Origin: Annona cherimola | Taxonomy: Eukaryota; Streptophyta; Magnoliopsida; Magnoliales; Annonaceae | NCBI GenBank assembly: GCA_030490835.1 | Contig: CM059972.1 | Span: 16,903,764-16,967,763, forward strand | Direction: 5' to 3' | DNA length: 64,000 bases | Shown here: positions 1 to 11,777 of the stretch, piece by piece | Position numbering within the stretch: position 1 is the stretch's first letter | Layout: each line of letters opens with the position of its first letter | The notes under the pieces: model-generated | Told to the model about the DNA's origin: nothing | What the model saw: only the letters and a program-made list of their open reading frames with translations | Databases searched by the model: none | Position numbers and translations under genes: made by a program

Positions 1-2439
1 AATAGGTGAAGAAAAATTTCAGCCTCGAGATCTTCTGTGGACAGTTTGTTTGAACATTGAATGCATAGTCTTTTCCTCACACTGAGTAAAACATCCCTGT
101 AAGAAGGCCTCCACCCCCTTTCCCAACAATAGAATTCACATTGAAGTCAATGAGAAGACACTTAAAATTCAAATCAAGTACATCCTAATACACCCAAGAA
201 TTCATGAACATAAAATGTCGTTGCATATTTCAACATGTTTCTAATTGAATATCACCAGTTATTAATGGAAAAAATGTGAAGAATTCAGTTTAATTAACAT
301 TAAAACCTCAGTGTAGATCGAGCATCTGCTGCAAGAAATAGGAAGCGAGACTCAAGATGCTCTATGAAAACTTCCCGGCCCTCATAGTCATCTTCAATGC
401 CATCTCTGTTTGTCAGTGATTTCACCAAGGGGCTGAAGTAGCTGCAGGGGGGGAAAAAGGGAAATATCAAGGCTACCACACAGACGACTGCCGTTTATAA
501 ATATCATCGAAAATGAATTCAATGCTAAGAAAACGCCATTAGAGGAACCTTTCTATGATGAAGCAACCAATCAAACCTCTAAGGTGGGACCTAAAATTGC
601 ATTATATTTCTCGGCTGACTCATTGTCAACATCAGATGCAATGCTCGTATGCCCATGTGATCCTAATTCAATCCATCTGTCCATCATGCTCAAGTTGAAT
701 CGGTGGAGGATGATAATTCCTCATGAAAAGTCGGTCCTTCCCATTCAGAATGATAACTCATCATAAGACTTGCTCATAATCAAGACAGAAACACTTCTCA
801 GAAGTTTATTTTGAAACAACCTCATCATTTTGGACAAATTTCTTTACAAGTTTCTAAGTGGTTGCTGCAGATGTGATTTAAACCTAAAAGAAACACGAAA
901 TCAACAAAAAATAGAAAAATGCTTTGCTGGTTAAATGCACAAAATAAAAAGAATAAGAAGAAAAACAACAATAGCAACAAATTTAAAACTGAAAGAGACA
1001 TGTAATGGAGCCTAAAAAATGAAGAGAGTCCCAAGACCGAACGAAAACATGTGGAAATGGATGGGACTTGGAAAAATAGGAAACCTGTCATTTTACGAGG
1101 AGCATCTGAAATAATTCACCTTGAAACTAAAGAAATTTAGAATTTAACCACATTCATTTGTCCTCAATATGAATAAAGTGCATAAGAGAATCCACTATCT
1201 CCAGTTAAATGATATAGAGATCGTAGTTTTTAAAAGAGGAAAAATACAAAATGCACACTTTAATCTATGAATCATGAAATAATTTCATGTGCATATTCTC
1301 AGCTTTGTTAAGTGATAACTACAATTGATTTCAATGTTACACCCTCCAGAGCATTAGCATAGCTGAGCATAGATTCATGCAATAAAGGCTAAGATTAGAG
1401 ATGAAACATGCCTGGGACCAAAGAGTATGTTCTTGATTTCAAACAATTCAGTATCAGTTGCCAAATCAAGCACCATCCGTAACTCAGGATCATAGCTACC
1501 TGAAAATCAGAAAAGACAAAAATAAATAAATAAATATGCGCATGCATATGTTAGTTGGAGGTGGTGGAGGCAGAACACTAGGAATCCTCCATGCCACAAT
1601 CTGCATCACATTTTCAACTTCATCTTTGTACACGTTGATTCAAGAGGAAACCTGGTTGTCAGTGACCCAAGCCAGCCCAAAGGCCTCGAGGCAGGGGCCT
1701 TGTGGCAACATCACCTTGAAATGGACTCCTCGCAGTTGGGTTGTTAATTATGCACCATGCTGCCCAATGTAGCCCCAACAACCTTATCCGAGTCTGGCAT
1801 CCCCCTAATGCAGTAACGCTGTAACTATATTTCGACTTTAGATTTGAAGCTCGCACCCGGGTTTGATTTGAAGTGCTTTGATTAAGAATTGTAAGATCAT
1901 AGAACATTTGAAAAACTAATTTAAAAACCTATCAAATGGTCAACTATCAAGTTACTGTAAGTACAGCAGAATAGCAGACGCGTAACTGAATCTTGAAGAA
2001 TTAGTCTGAAGAACAAAAAAAAAAAAAACTACAGAAAAATATCTAAAAAGTGAAAGATTTTACTTTTCAAGTTCGCCTTGAAGTGCTTTCATTAAGAATT
2101 GTAAGGTCACTTAAGAAACGAGGAGTTTAGTCGTTTTTCAAAGAGAAGAAGAGAAACGCACTGCTGGATTGCCCAGAAACCGCCGGCTGCAGTGTAAAAT
2201 TCTTCACTCTCCGGCGACCTAGATTTCCGTGAGAAGTCACACCCTGCAAAATCCCATCAAGAAAACCAAATTTACGATTCCTACTTCACTCCATCTGGAA
2301 CCGGATGTGGCAAAAGGAAATGACTTTAAGAAAGACGAGAGCACACCAAAGAAAAAGAGAGACCGGGCCGGAGACAGGGTTTGGCATTTGAGATGGTTTT
2401 TGGGTTGACGAACAAGAAGCAGCCTCCAACCGCACTCAT
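1..2439 (-). CDS. Conserved plant protein of unknown function, probably plastid-targeted; 5' part of the gene, truncated by the window edge
   Basis: Five exons were assembled by hand on the minus strand: 2347-2439, 2162-2243, 1412-1499, 307-441 and 1-117, and the gene continues off the left edge. The frame stays open across all junctions and gives about 171 residues. The start at 2439 opens a Ser/Cys/Arg-containing, acid-poor leader (MSAVGGCFLFVNPK...) that resembles a chloroplast transit peptide. The conserved part reads SYDPELRMVLDLATDTELFE, then ILFGPSYFSPLVKSL, LESRFLFLAADARSTLRGW and KLSTEDLEAEIFLHL. I recognise this run from uncharacterised plant proteins but know no reaction for it. 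Intron 3 has a GC donor (AG|GCATGT). Exons 3-5 are well supported. Exon 1 and its junction to exon 2 rest only on splice signals and frame. If the donor at 306 were ignored, the frame would stop at 300-302, but the true continuation is clear in exon 5. Confidence 0.75.
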
Positions 2440-3208
2440 CGCTTTCTCAATCTCTTCAAATTCAATGGGAAGACGAGCACTTTTTGCACGTTTGCATCAC
2501 TGGCAAGTGGAAAGGTATCGGAACGGAAAGCAATCTACGCTGATGAAGCTTCGAAAGCTCTGGAAATGGGAGGGAAGAAGCCGCCCATAGACATACGTTG
2601 GAGATGTCGATTTGTTCGTATGCGGGAATGAGGCGGACACGGCCGGTTCGCTGGGGACTCGTCCGTTCTTCCGATCGTGTAACCCGCTCACAACTCAAAA
2701 CTTTCGTCGAACTCATGACCCGCTGGGAAGAGCGATCTAAGTATTTGCACTTCTGCTCATGGTACAGTGGTTAAAATATAAAATTTTCTTTTAATTTTTA
2801 ATGTATATTAGTTAAACCGTTAAAGTATAATTTTCACTTTAATTTTTTCAAAAAATTATCATAATTATCTATTTTTCACTAGCCTACATTTGCCAGTGTG
2901 TGTCTGAGGATGAGATCAAATTATCATTTGTAGATAGAATTATACAACCGGATGCATATTCATTGGGTGCCGAGCAAAGGATTATATATATATTCAACAT
3001 CATCACATCATAAGATTTAATATTATATCCTACTTACCATCAAAAAATATTATATCCTAGTTACAATTGTCAAAAGTATCCTGATCAAAGGCCTGGGTTC
3101 TCCACCATTGAGGAAAAAAAATACTATATTAAAAGTATAATCCAAAAATTACTTTAATCGAATTGAAAGCTTCCGTCGGAAAAAAATTTTAATGTTGTAT
3201 TAAATACA

Positions 3209-3627
3209 GGGAAAATTACGAATATACACAAGTTTTATACCTAATTACAAATATACCAATGAACTTTCAGTAGTTTTTCTTACACTGATGTATTCTACTT
3301 AAAATCTCATTTATACTTTCATCATTAAGAGCCTATTAAATGAGTAGTTAGCTTATACAAAATGACAAAATTGCACATGCTTTAATTTCTAACTTAATTT
3401 GCAAGTCGTGACTAAATTAAAGCTCAATGCAAATTAGGTCATGAATTGCTAGTTAAGGCAAGAATTAAGACATGAACAATTTTATCATTTCATATGCAGG
3501 CTAAGTACACTTCTTAACTATATAGGCAGAAATGAAATTTTGTACATAGGCATGAAATGAATTATTGAAAGTTTAGATACATTTATAATTAAGTTTAAAA
3601 CTTGTGGGTATATATTTGGAATTTTCC
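3209..3627. mobile_element. Foldback MITE, family A (ends like GGAAAATTNCNAATATA)
   Basis: The left end (GGGAAAATTACGAATATAC) and the reverse complement of the right end (GGAAAATTCCAAATATATAC) align for about 60 bases with small gaps. The interior has no coding capacity. The flanking 9-mers (TTAAATACA and TTAAGTATA) match at 7 of 9 positions, which could be a decayed 9-bp target duplication of the Mutator type. Related elements lie at 14523, 17363 and 56263. Confidence 0.65.
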
Positions 3628-5978
3628 TTAAGTATATCACCATTAGAATTGTCCACATGAAATATATAGCTGTTTAAATTATGTAATCATTAGGGCAAAA
3701 TATTTAATCACTGTTTTCTTAAGCATTCTAACGATCTAACTAAATAAATAATGTTGAATATTTTAAATGGATTGGATTTTTAATTTTCATATTAGTTTGA
3801 AAATTTTAAAAAAATGACTATAATTCAAAACATCTGCACCATTATATATATTTTTCAAGCATTTATCGCCATAATCAACACTCAAGACTAATTGAAATCA
3901 ACTTTTACCGAATAAAACAAGTAATAATAAATGAAAATACGCAATTAAGAACTTGATTTGACAGTCAAGGTTCTTTCGACCAAGAGAAAAGATAAAAGAT
4001 ACAAATGTCTTTATTTGACTTCAAACTTTTGTATCTCTCATCCTACATCTTTACGCATACTTGTATTAATCACTTAGTCATTCAAGTGATGATAAATTTT
4101 TTTTTTCTTGAGCTGAATTTCCTATTCAAAATGGTTCAAAAAACTTAGATGAGTAGGAATATAAAAATGTTTATTTAAAATATGTAAGGTTGTATTAAAA
4201 ATGTGAAAAATGATATTAAAATTTGAAGAAATTATCTTAAAAATAAGAGTACACATTCCATTCAATACTCTTGATCGCTTATAGCACTCTATATTTTGTT
4301 TTTCTACTATAAATTTAATTAAATAAATCTGAAACCGAATGTTGTTTCTTGTAAAGCCGAACTAAAGTCGAATCCACCCACCGTTTGGTTGTAAGACCTT
4401 GTCGCGGCCTTTGGAAGATGTGGCGTTTTGGACTGTGTACTTGTTCAGCTGTCCGCACAGTCGGCATGAATCGCATGTCATTTCCCTGTACGCTATTTTT
4501 TTTTTTTTTAAATGCTTTCTCCGACGCGAGTTATTTATCCTTAAGCCTGTGACTCTTCACCATACATCTCTGTTTATTTGCATTTGACTTTCTATTTTTC
4601 AGAACTTTATAATTTGTACCCACTACTGTCCATTTTGCAAAAAATGTCTATGTTTAGAAGTGGAACTTTAGGCATACAAGTTTGGTTTGAGGTCAACTAT
4701 ATTCTTATCTTTTTTCGAAATCTCTTATCTTATTTTAGATCCAGTTGGTTCTATATTTATCCCACTTTATTTTTTAAAGTCGGGTCTGTTTTAATTTTGG
4801 ATCTAAATCAATTCTTTAAAATAATCTTTATATCATATTTAAATTTTAAAATTTTATTATAAATCTTATTTAAAACTTATTATCAAGATGATGATAATAT
4901 AATTTTTGCAATATTATTTATTAAATTTACTAAATAATAGATAAATTAAACAATTTTCTATATATTTAAAGAGTATATTCATCTCTTTCAATATAAAAGA
5001 TATTTATAACATATATATTGAACATATATTAGTAATACAGGATGCTTCTAGGTACTTGAATTTTGAAATCTACTTTACGGTAATTGAATTAGGTGCTTTT
5101 TTACTTAAAACGTACCCTACTCATTTTAGAATATTCAACAGGCCAACTCACGAATATCTTACCTAAATTACACTCCTATTTTTTTTATAAACCTAGATTT
5201 TAAAAATTACACCCAATGAGACAGAATGGAATTTGATTTTCATTTTCAGTCTAATCTTTCATTTCTCATTACATAATAATTTTATTTTTCATTTTCATTA
5301 TTGCTTTTCTTCTTCTTGTATAATTTCTTGATTTTCATTGTACTTTTATTATTCAATTTCTTCATCCAAATTATCCTATTACATATAATTACACGATCCT
5401 GAACCAACAAAAGGATGTAATTTATGCACTCAGCGGAACAGCTACGTAAATCTAGAGGACCGGAGTGGCTAAATATTTTTAAAATTAAGAAATTCTTTCA
5501 AAAAATTTAAAAATTTTGAAAAACGTAACTTATTTATACATAGTTGCCCTTCGCCCTGCAATGCCCCACTCTAATATGCTTTATAGCATCTTCATGTTAC
5601 TCTAAACTTAGTTTGGATGACATGCAAAATTGGATTTTGGCCATCTTTATTTTATTGTTAGTATAGAAAAGTCTTTATTAACAATATATGTGTATGTGAG
5701 AAATATCCACTTGCTTAGTATAATACTTTTATACGAAAGTAAAATTTTGTTACTTACTATGTTATAAAGGAAAATGTTTTTGCTTATTGATAAGGCTTAG
5801 TGAAAACAAGCTTTTGAAGAGCCTTTGTCTAGGAAGGACCATTGGTCTAGTCAAAAATAGTTAAGAAATTTATATTCTTAGTTAGCAAAAGCCTTTAACT
5901 AGGAACACTTTTGGCTAGGTTGTAGTAAAAATATGAGCACCTCGAGCCACTCAAAAAGTATTTTGTAAAGAAGATATA

Positions 5979-6244
5979 GGGTGTGTTTGGGAATGAGTAA
6001 AACTTTTGATGAAAAGTTGTAGAGAGTAGAAGTTGTCAAATGATGTGATATGATAGGGGTAATGATGAAGAATAAATAAGATAAAGTTGAAATAGATAGG
6101 TTAGTTGTGTTGATAGTTGTGTGAAAATGATTGAAAAGTAGGGTAGTTGTATAGAAAAATGTGAAGAAATAATTAAAAAATAGGGTAGTTGTAGAGAGTG
6201 AAAAGTTTTAACTTGACAACTTTTCCTTAATAACAAACACACCC
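5979..6244 (+). mobile_element. MITE, family B (GGGTGTGTTTGG ends)
   Basis: About 266 bp with terminal inverted repeats GGGTGTGTTTG / CAAACACACCC. They are flanked by ATA on both sides (5976-5978 and 6245-6247). Subterminal parts (AAAACTTTTGATGAAAAGTTGT and the mirrored AAGTTTTAACTTGACAACTTTT) also pair. The interior contains GGGTAGTTGTATAGAAAAATG, typical of the other copies in this window. It has no coding capacity. Confidence 0.7.
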
Positions 6245-7889
6245 ATAATAAGAAAGAGTTGATAAAATTAATGAAGGCTCAAAAAGCCATCATGACAAAT
6301 ATGAAAATCATGCGTTCTGATGCTATAAAAGAAAGAGGAGAAGAATGAAGGGGAAGGCCTTTCCATGTCTAGAACACTGGTGACAAACTCTTTCCTCATG
6401 ACTATTATTTCCCATCCTTGCACCTTAAGCTCTTTCATTTCTTCATATAATCAAAACCTTTATCCTTGTTCTGAATTTTTTTATTAGGCCTGCAAACTTC
6501 CAGCCTAAGAAGACTTTGATGCCACCATAAGTAGAACCCTTGCTAGTAGTGTGGCTGAACGTAAGGTTACTGCTAGACCGCCACCTCAGTGGCATGTCTA
6601 CTAAATATGGATGATATTTTTTGTCCTCTTTTGTCCTCTTGTTATTTCCCTCTTTGTACATTGATCTTTTTTTGACTACTAAATTCTAATCTTTTTCCTG
6701 ATCAAACCTTGCAAAATTTGGATCGGACCTATCACTTATAATAATACTTTTATCATCAAATTATCTTCGTACAAAAATCTTAAATTATTAGTGACTAAGT
6801 TTCTTAGTGGTAGTTGCTATAACTTATGTCATTAACTATTTGCAATCCAAATTTTTTTAGCAATAAGATTATTATTTTTCTCAAGAAATTTTGGTTTCCA
6901 AAAATAAAAACTTTTATAGTGCACGCGATTTCAGCTTAAATTCTTAGGGTTACTGTTGACAACAATGATTTTGAAAGCAAAAGTTCACGACCCTCGTAGT
7001 TTTATAATACCAAATATTAATTAATTAAAATCACAATATTAAAAAGTTAATAAGGAACAAACGCGAATAATTTCTAAAATAAAAACGTGGGAAAGATAAG
7101 TTGCTTTCATACACAACCATTAAAAAGAAAAAAAAATGTTCGTAAGCAACGGATGGGATAGGTTGCTGATCATGAATTTAATTTTCTCCAAAAAACTATT
7201 CTTACACGAATAATTTCTAATTTGTAAAATACTAAAGTATTAAAATAGTCCCTGAATGATCTTTTATTGTTGTTTTCGCAAAATATTCATTATTTAATTG
7301 GGAAGGCATAAACAATATCAACAAATATTGATGATACACACATAAATACAGTAACTGAACAAAGATAAGTAGACTTTTAAGAATTGCAAATACTTTAATT
7401 GCTTTTAAGTCTAATATTTATACGGTTCAAACATCTTATCTTTATTTCTTAAATTTGCATTTGATAAAAATTATTTTATTTATATTTTAAGTGTGTTATC
7501 TTAGATAATACTTTTAAGTATTCAGTCAGATTGTTCAAGTTAACAAGCATGGATTTGAAAGTGTATAACATAATGTTTTTTTGGGGAAAAATCCAATTTT
7601 CTAGAAATTAACCTAACATTTTCCTTCTATAGTAATTTTTCATTCCTATTTAAATTCTTTTAACTAAGAAATCCAATTTGACATAACCTGAATTAAAATT
7701 TAAATATTTTAAAAAAATTCATTATAATCAACATAGTAAAGAGATGAAAGGTCGAACTTTTCCGTTTGAATCATGTATTAACGATGAGATGAAGTCATAT
7801 GTGTAATATTATTTGATTTATCATAGTATAAAAAAATTATTTTCCTTTCAAATTCTAAATAGGCCACACCAACTTTGAAAATATATAAG

Positions 7890-8148
7890 AGATGTTTGGC
7901 TACATATAAAACTTTTTATTATCTATAATTATTTTATTTTTAATCATTTTTTCACATCTTTCTACACAACTTTCTTATTTCTCAATCATTTCTACACAAT
8001 TACTTATATAACTAACTTATTTATTTTAACATTATTCTTTTTACTTTTCATCATTACCCCTATTAGATCATATTATTTTCTTTAATTTTGACAACTTTTA
8101 ACTAAAAAATTTTTCATCCAAAATTTCTGTCACTTCCTCAAAACACCT
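7890..8148 (-). mobile_element. MITE, family B, inverted copy
   Basis: This reads as the reverse complement of the copy at 5979. It starts GATGTTTGG, runs through TTCACATCTTTCTACACAAC and TCATCATTACCCCTATTAGA, and ends CAAAACACCT. It is more diverged than the copies at 5979 and 19638. Confidence 0.6.
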
Positions 8149-8599
8149 ATAATTATGTTTAAATTTATAAAAGATGCTTAAATTCATTCATAGATGTATC
8201 AGATTGTTATAATGATTTATAAAATTGTTTATCTATCTAGAAAAATGTTTTAGATAATGTGGTTATTGAATCACCAACTTTGAAATTGGTATACGATTTG
8301 AAGATTTTATTATGTTGGTTTTCTGTTTTTATTATACAGGATCATGCACATATTTCATCAGGTTTATACTTAATGTCCTAATTTAAAAAATTATGCTTAA
8401 TTTCTTAATTAAATAAATAATTTAAGTACAATTATTTGAATGGAATCCATATATCCATCAAGATGGTTTATAAATGGAGAGGTGTCCCATAAGATTGGAG
8501 CCTGAAGATGAATAAAGTAATATATTATAGTAGGAAAAGATCCATACCGAGAAATTGATGTCTACAATAAAAATCTTCATTCTATATTCTTTTTAAAAT

Positions 8600-8815
8600 T
8601 TGTCGGTTCAGTCAGTTGAACCGGGGTTTAACCAGCAACACCACGAGCCGGCATCTAACCGGTTCAAGCTCCGGCTTTCCCACTCTCGCTCTTGTCGGCA
8701 GCAAGAGTCATCGGGCTCGGGCCAACCCACCCGAACGCCGGCCAACGCCCATCAGGACGCTTAACTAATTCCTATGTCGGTGTTATTCGAGAGGGGGGAA
8801 GTGCAGGGCTTTTTA
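8600..8815. repeat. GC-rich island with CCGGTT/AACCGG motifs
   Basis: An abrupt GC-rich patch in AT-rich DNA. It carries several short AACCGG/CCGGTT motifs, such as GTTGAACCGGGGTTTAACC and CTAACCGGTTCAAGCTCCGG, and has no clear long reading frame. Similar AACCGGTT-bearing sequence occurs near 48200 and 49500, which suggests a dispersed repeat. I cannot name it. Confidence 0.35.
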
Positions 8816-9480
8816 CAAATATCCCACATAATTTTATCTAATTTGAAATTAAAACTTCTTTAGTATTTGCAAGATAATTTTTTTTGAAAAAAGGCCTAGT
8901 GGCTTGTCTTTAGATCCATGCAGTTGCCTCCTCAAACAAGGGAGGTGGACAGAGCATAGAGATAATTCATTATATGAAGAAGAATCTTTACCTAGAACTT
9001 TATATATATAATGAGGACAGGAATTATACATATGACAGTACAATATTAATAAGTATGAATTCAACAAAGGCATGAGCCACTAAGTTGCCTAATCATAGAA
9101 TATGTGATATCTCACATGAGTGAAATGATAGCATAGTTTGTCTAATGTATCTGAGAGCAGAATGTGTAAGATGAGGTTGTCCGTCTCAACTATTATATAT
9201 TGATATTGCATTTGTGATGACCATTGTACATTTTTGAGTGGCCAAATTCATAGTATCCATGATCAAATTTTTTTGAATATTTATTTATTTTTTATAATTG
9301 TAGAGGCTTTATCTAAATCTTTCTTCCCATAAATTTAACATTTTTTATTTAATTAATATTTATTAATTTTAAAGAATGAATAAAATGTGTATAGATATGT
9401 AATCAAGCAAAGAAGATTTATACAAGGCTTCCTGTACTTATAAAAAATTCAAAAAATTGTTAAACTTGTTTAAATAAAGC

Positions 9481-9690
9481 ATGTGTTTGGGAAGTGATTG
9501 AAGTTTTGAAAAAAAAATTGATATAAAAGTTTTAAAATTGAAGAAAATGATATTATATAATAAGGGTAGTTATGATGAGTAAAGAAAATAAAGTTAAAAT
9601 AAATAAATTAATCATATAGATAATTGTGTAAAAATGATTGAAAAATAAAATAATTATATATGAATATGTGAAGAAATATAAAATTATCTT
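9481..9690 (+). mobile_element. MITE, family B, partial copy
   Basis: Begins ATGTGTTTGGGAAGTGATTG and retains the family interior (TAAGGGTAGTTATGATGAGT, AATTGTGTAAAAATGATTGA). The right inverted repeat is not recognisable, so this is a truncated or decayed copy. Confidence 0.5.
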
Positions 9691-10002
9691 GCAAAAGTCC
9701 ACCTCAAAAATTGATTTTGCAATATTTTAAAAACTTACTTTAGAAAGACTTAAATTATAGAGTTTCATTATTATCAAAAAATTAGGAGAGTTTAATATGC
9801 AAATACTCAAAATTATTGGGTCCATTTTACATAAATCTATGCAAAACTGGTTAACTTGGAATCGGGAATGAGGAGATTGGGAGTCCATCTCACATAACCA
9901 CCGCATCTCGACTTAGCTGTTTTTAAGATCTCCCCATTTTGCGTTTCTGGCGTAGGTACAAAATATATCTGCCGTTTTCCTGCGGAGAGGAAGAAAGAAG
10001 AA

Positions 10003-11746
10003 ATGGGAATGGCTGCGGTTCTAGTAGCGATTCTCGTCGTGTGCTGTGGAGTGGGAGCAAAATCAGACAGCTCAGATCATAAGTACAAGGCCACAGATCC
10101 AGTGCCGCTCTACGCTAACAAGGTCGGTCCGTTCCACAACCCCAGGTCAGATCTCTCTCCCTTTCTATCTGCACTACTTGTTTTCCGTTCTGATCTCGAT
10201 GATCTCATGCCTTATGCTTCAACTCTAGGATTTTTAGATGCTTGATCACTGCGGTTTTGAGGTGGATCAGTGGTTTGCTTGCCTCTAGATTCATGCAGGG
10301 GGACGCTTTTGTGAATGGTTTGCAAGGTTTCGATGTTAAGGCTGTAGTATCAGGTCAGGTATCTGCTAGCGGGTGTAGTTGCAGTGTCGAATGAAATTTT
10401 GTGCTTGTGAAATGATGGGCTGCTATTTGGAATCGTGTTGGATTTTTCATGTACGTTTGGCTTGTACTAAGCAAGCTGCGGATTAGACGTTGCTATCAGT
10501 TTGCTTGATTAAGGAATTTTAGTGATGGGTGGCAGTGATGAAGAACATTTGCAAGTCGGATGGATGATGTTGCGTAATTAGCAGATCGATGAACAATTGT
10601 TAACATGGGAATTTGTGCTTTTATATGCTTGCTCAGTTTTATGCTTGTTATACATTATTGGTCTCTTTGAGATGGGATGGGAAAAGGGTAAGATGTGGAA
10701 AATGGGATGAATTGGTGCCAAGAGGAAAGGAGGTCACTATTAGTGAATGAAGCTGAAAGGATAGGCATTTTAATCAAAAGATGGGAAGTGATGGCAGGAA
10801 TTTAAGGTAATGTTTGGAAAAGAATAGTTGTCAGGGGTTGATTGCATCCCATAATTGGTAAAATCTTCCTGAATGGTTTACAGGACAAGGATAAATTATG
10901 CCATCGCTACAAATCTAACTACTATCTTTGCTTTGAAAGTGGTGGATGAATGTTGTAGTTGCCCAGAAATACGCAATGGGTTCCATCCATGAATTTGCTG
11001 TGAGGAAAAGCCTCATTGATTGGATTACCCTAACAGTGTGGCTGGTGACCTTAGAAATGGATTCCAGGGGCAAAGTTTTACTACATTGAGTAATTCATAT
11101 GATGCATCTGATTCACTTAGTACAAGCTGGAGAAAACTTACTGGTAACTTATTGTCTATTTTTGCATTGTTCTGTGACTTTTGTATTTAACAGCAATGAT
11201 CGGACTTCACATATTTGGGTTCTGACTGTTTGAAAGTCTTCTTTTTTGTGTTGGCATAAATCATAAGCAGTATTGAATATTGATGTATTTTCCCCATGAT
11301 TGCAGTGAGACATATCGGTTTTTCGATCTTCCGTTCTGTTCCCCAGGTTTGCATTCATGAACTGAATGTTGTATTTCATTTTGTTTTGATATTGTAGATG
11401 AACTAGCTAGCCACTGTTCTCTCATAAGATGGGAACTGTACTTGTCCGCCTTCCAGATATTTTATATGGCGATTGTGTTTTTTCAACTGACTCATACAGC
11501 CTCTTTCTGTATGATATTAATGAGGATGGCTTGCAATTGGATAATTACACATCTGCATCGTCCTCTTCATGGAAAAGAAAATAAAGTCCACCTTTTGCAT
11601 GGTTTTGCCCTAGTATTCTGCTCTGCTCTGTGGGACCCTATATATACATTTAAGGTCTTGAATGATGGTCTATCCAGCATTTCTCATTCAACGAGGAAAT
11701 GATCAACTGACAGTGTATGTCAGATTTTCAGATGAGTGAAATTTTG

Positions 11747-11777
<31 letters not shown>

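Larger units (their letters stand above)
1..10002. other. Overview: left gene and the 2440-10002 intergenic region
   Basis: From 2440 to 10002 I see no protein gene. The DNA is AT-rich, with long A and T runs and scattered stop codons. It holds a foldback MITE (3209-3627), three copies of the GTGTTTGG MITE (5979, 7890 and 9481) and a GC-rich repeat-like island at about 8600-8810. The short open frames here have low complexity and no recognisable domain. Confidence 0.6.

Noticed and set aside
2381..2716. Plus- and minus-strand frames around the first exon of the left gene
   Set aside because: They conflict with the spliced model whose frame joins the conserved exons, and none has a recognisable domain.
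4399..4862. Two consecutive plus-strand frames (62 and 94 aa)
   Set aside because: T-rich DNA gives Phe/Leu/Ile-rich frames by chance. No domain or gene structure was found.
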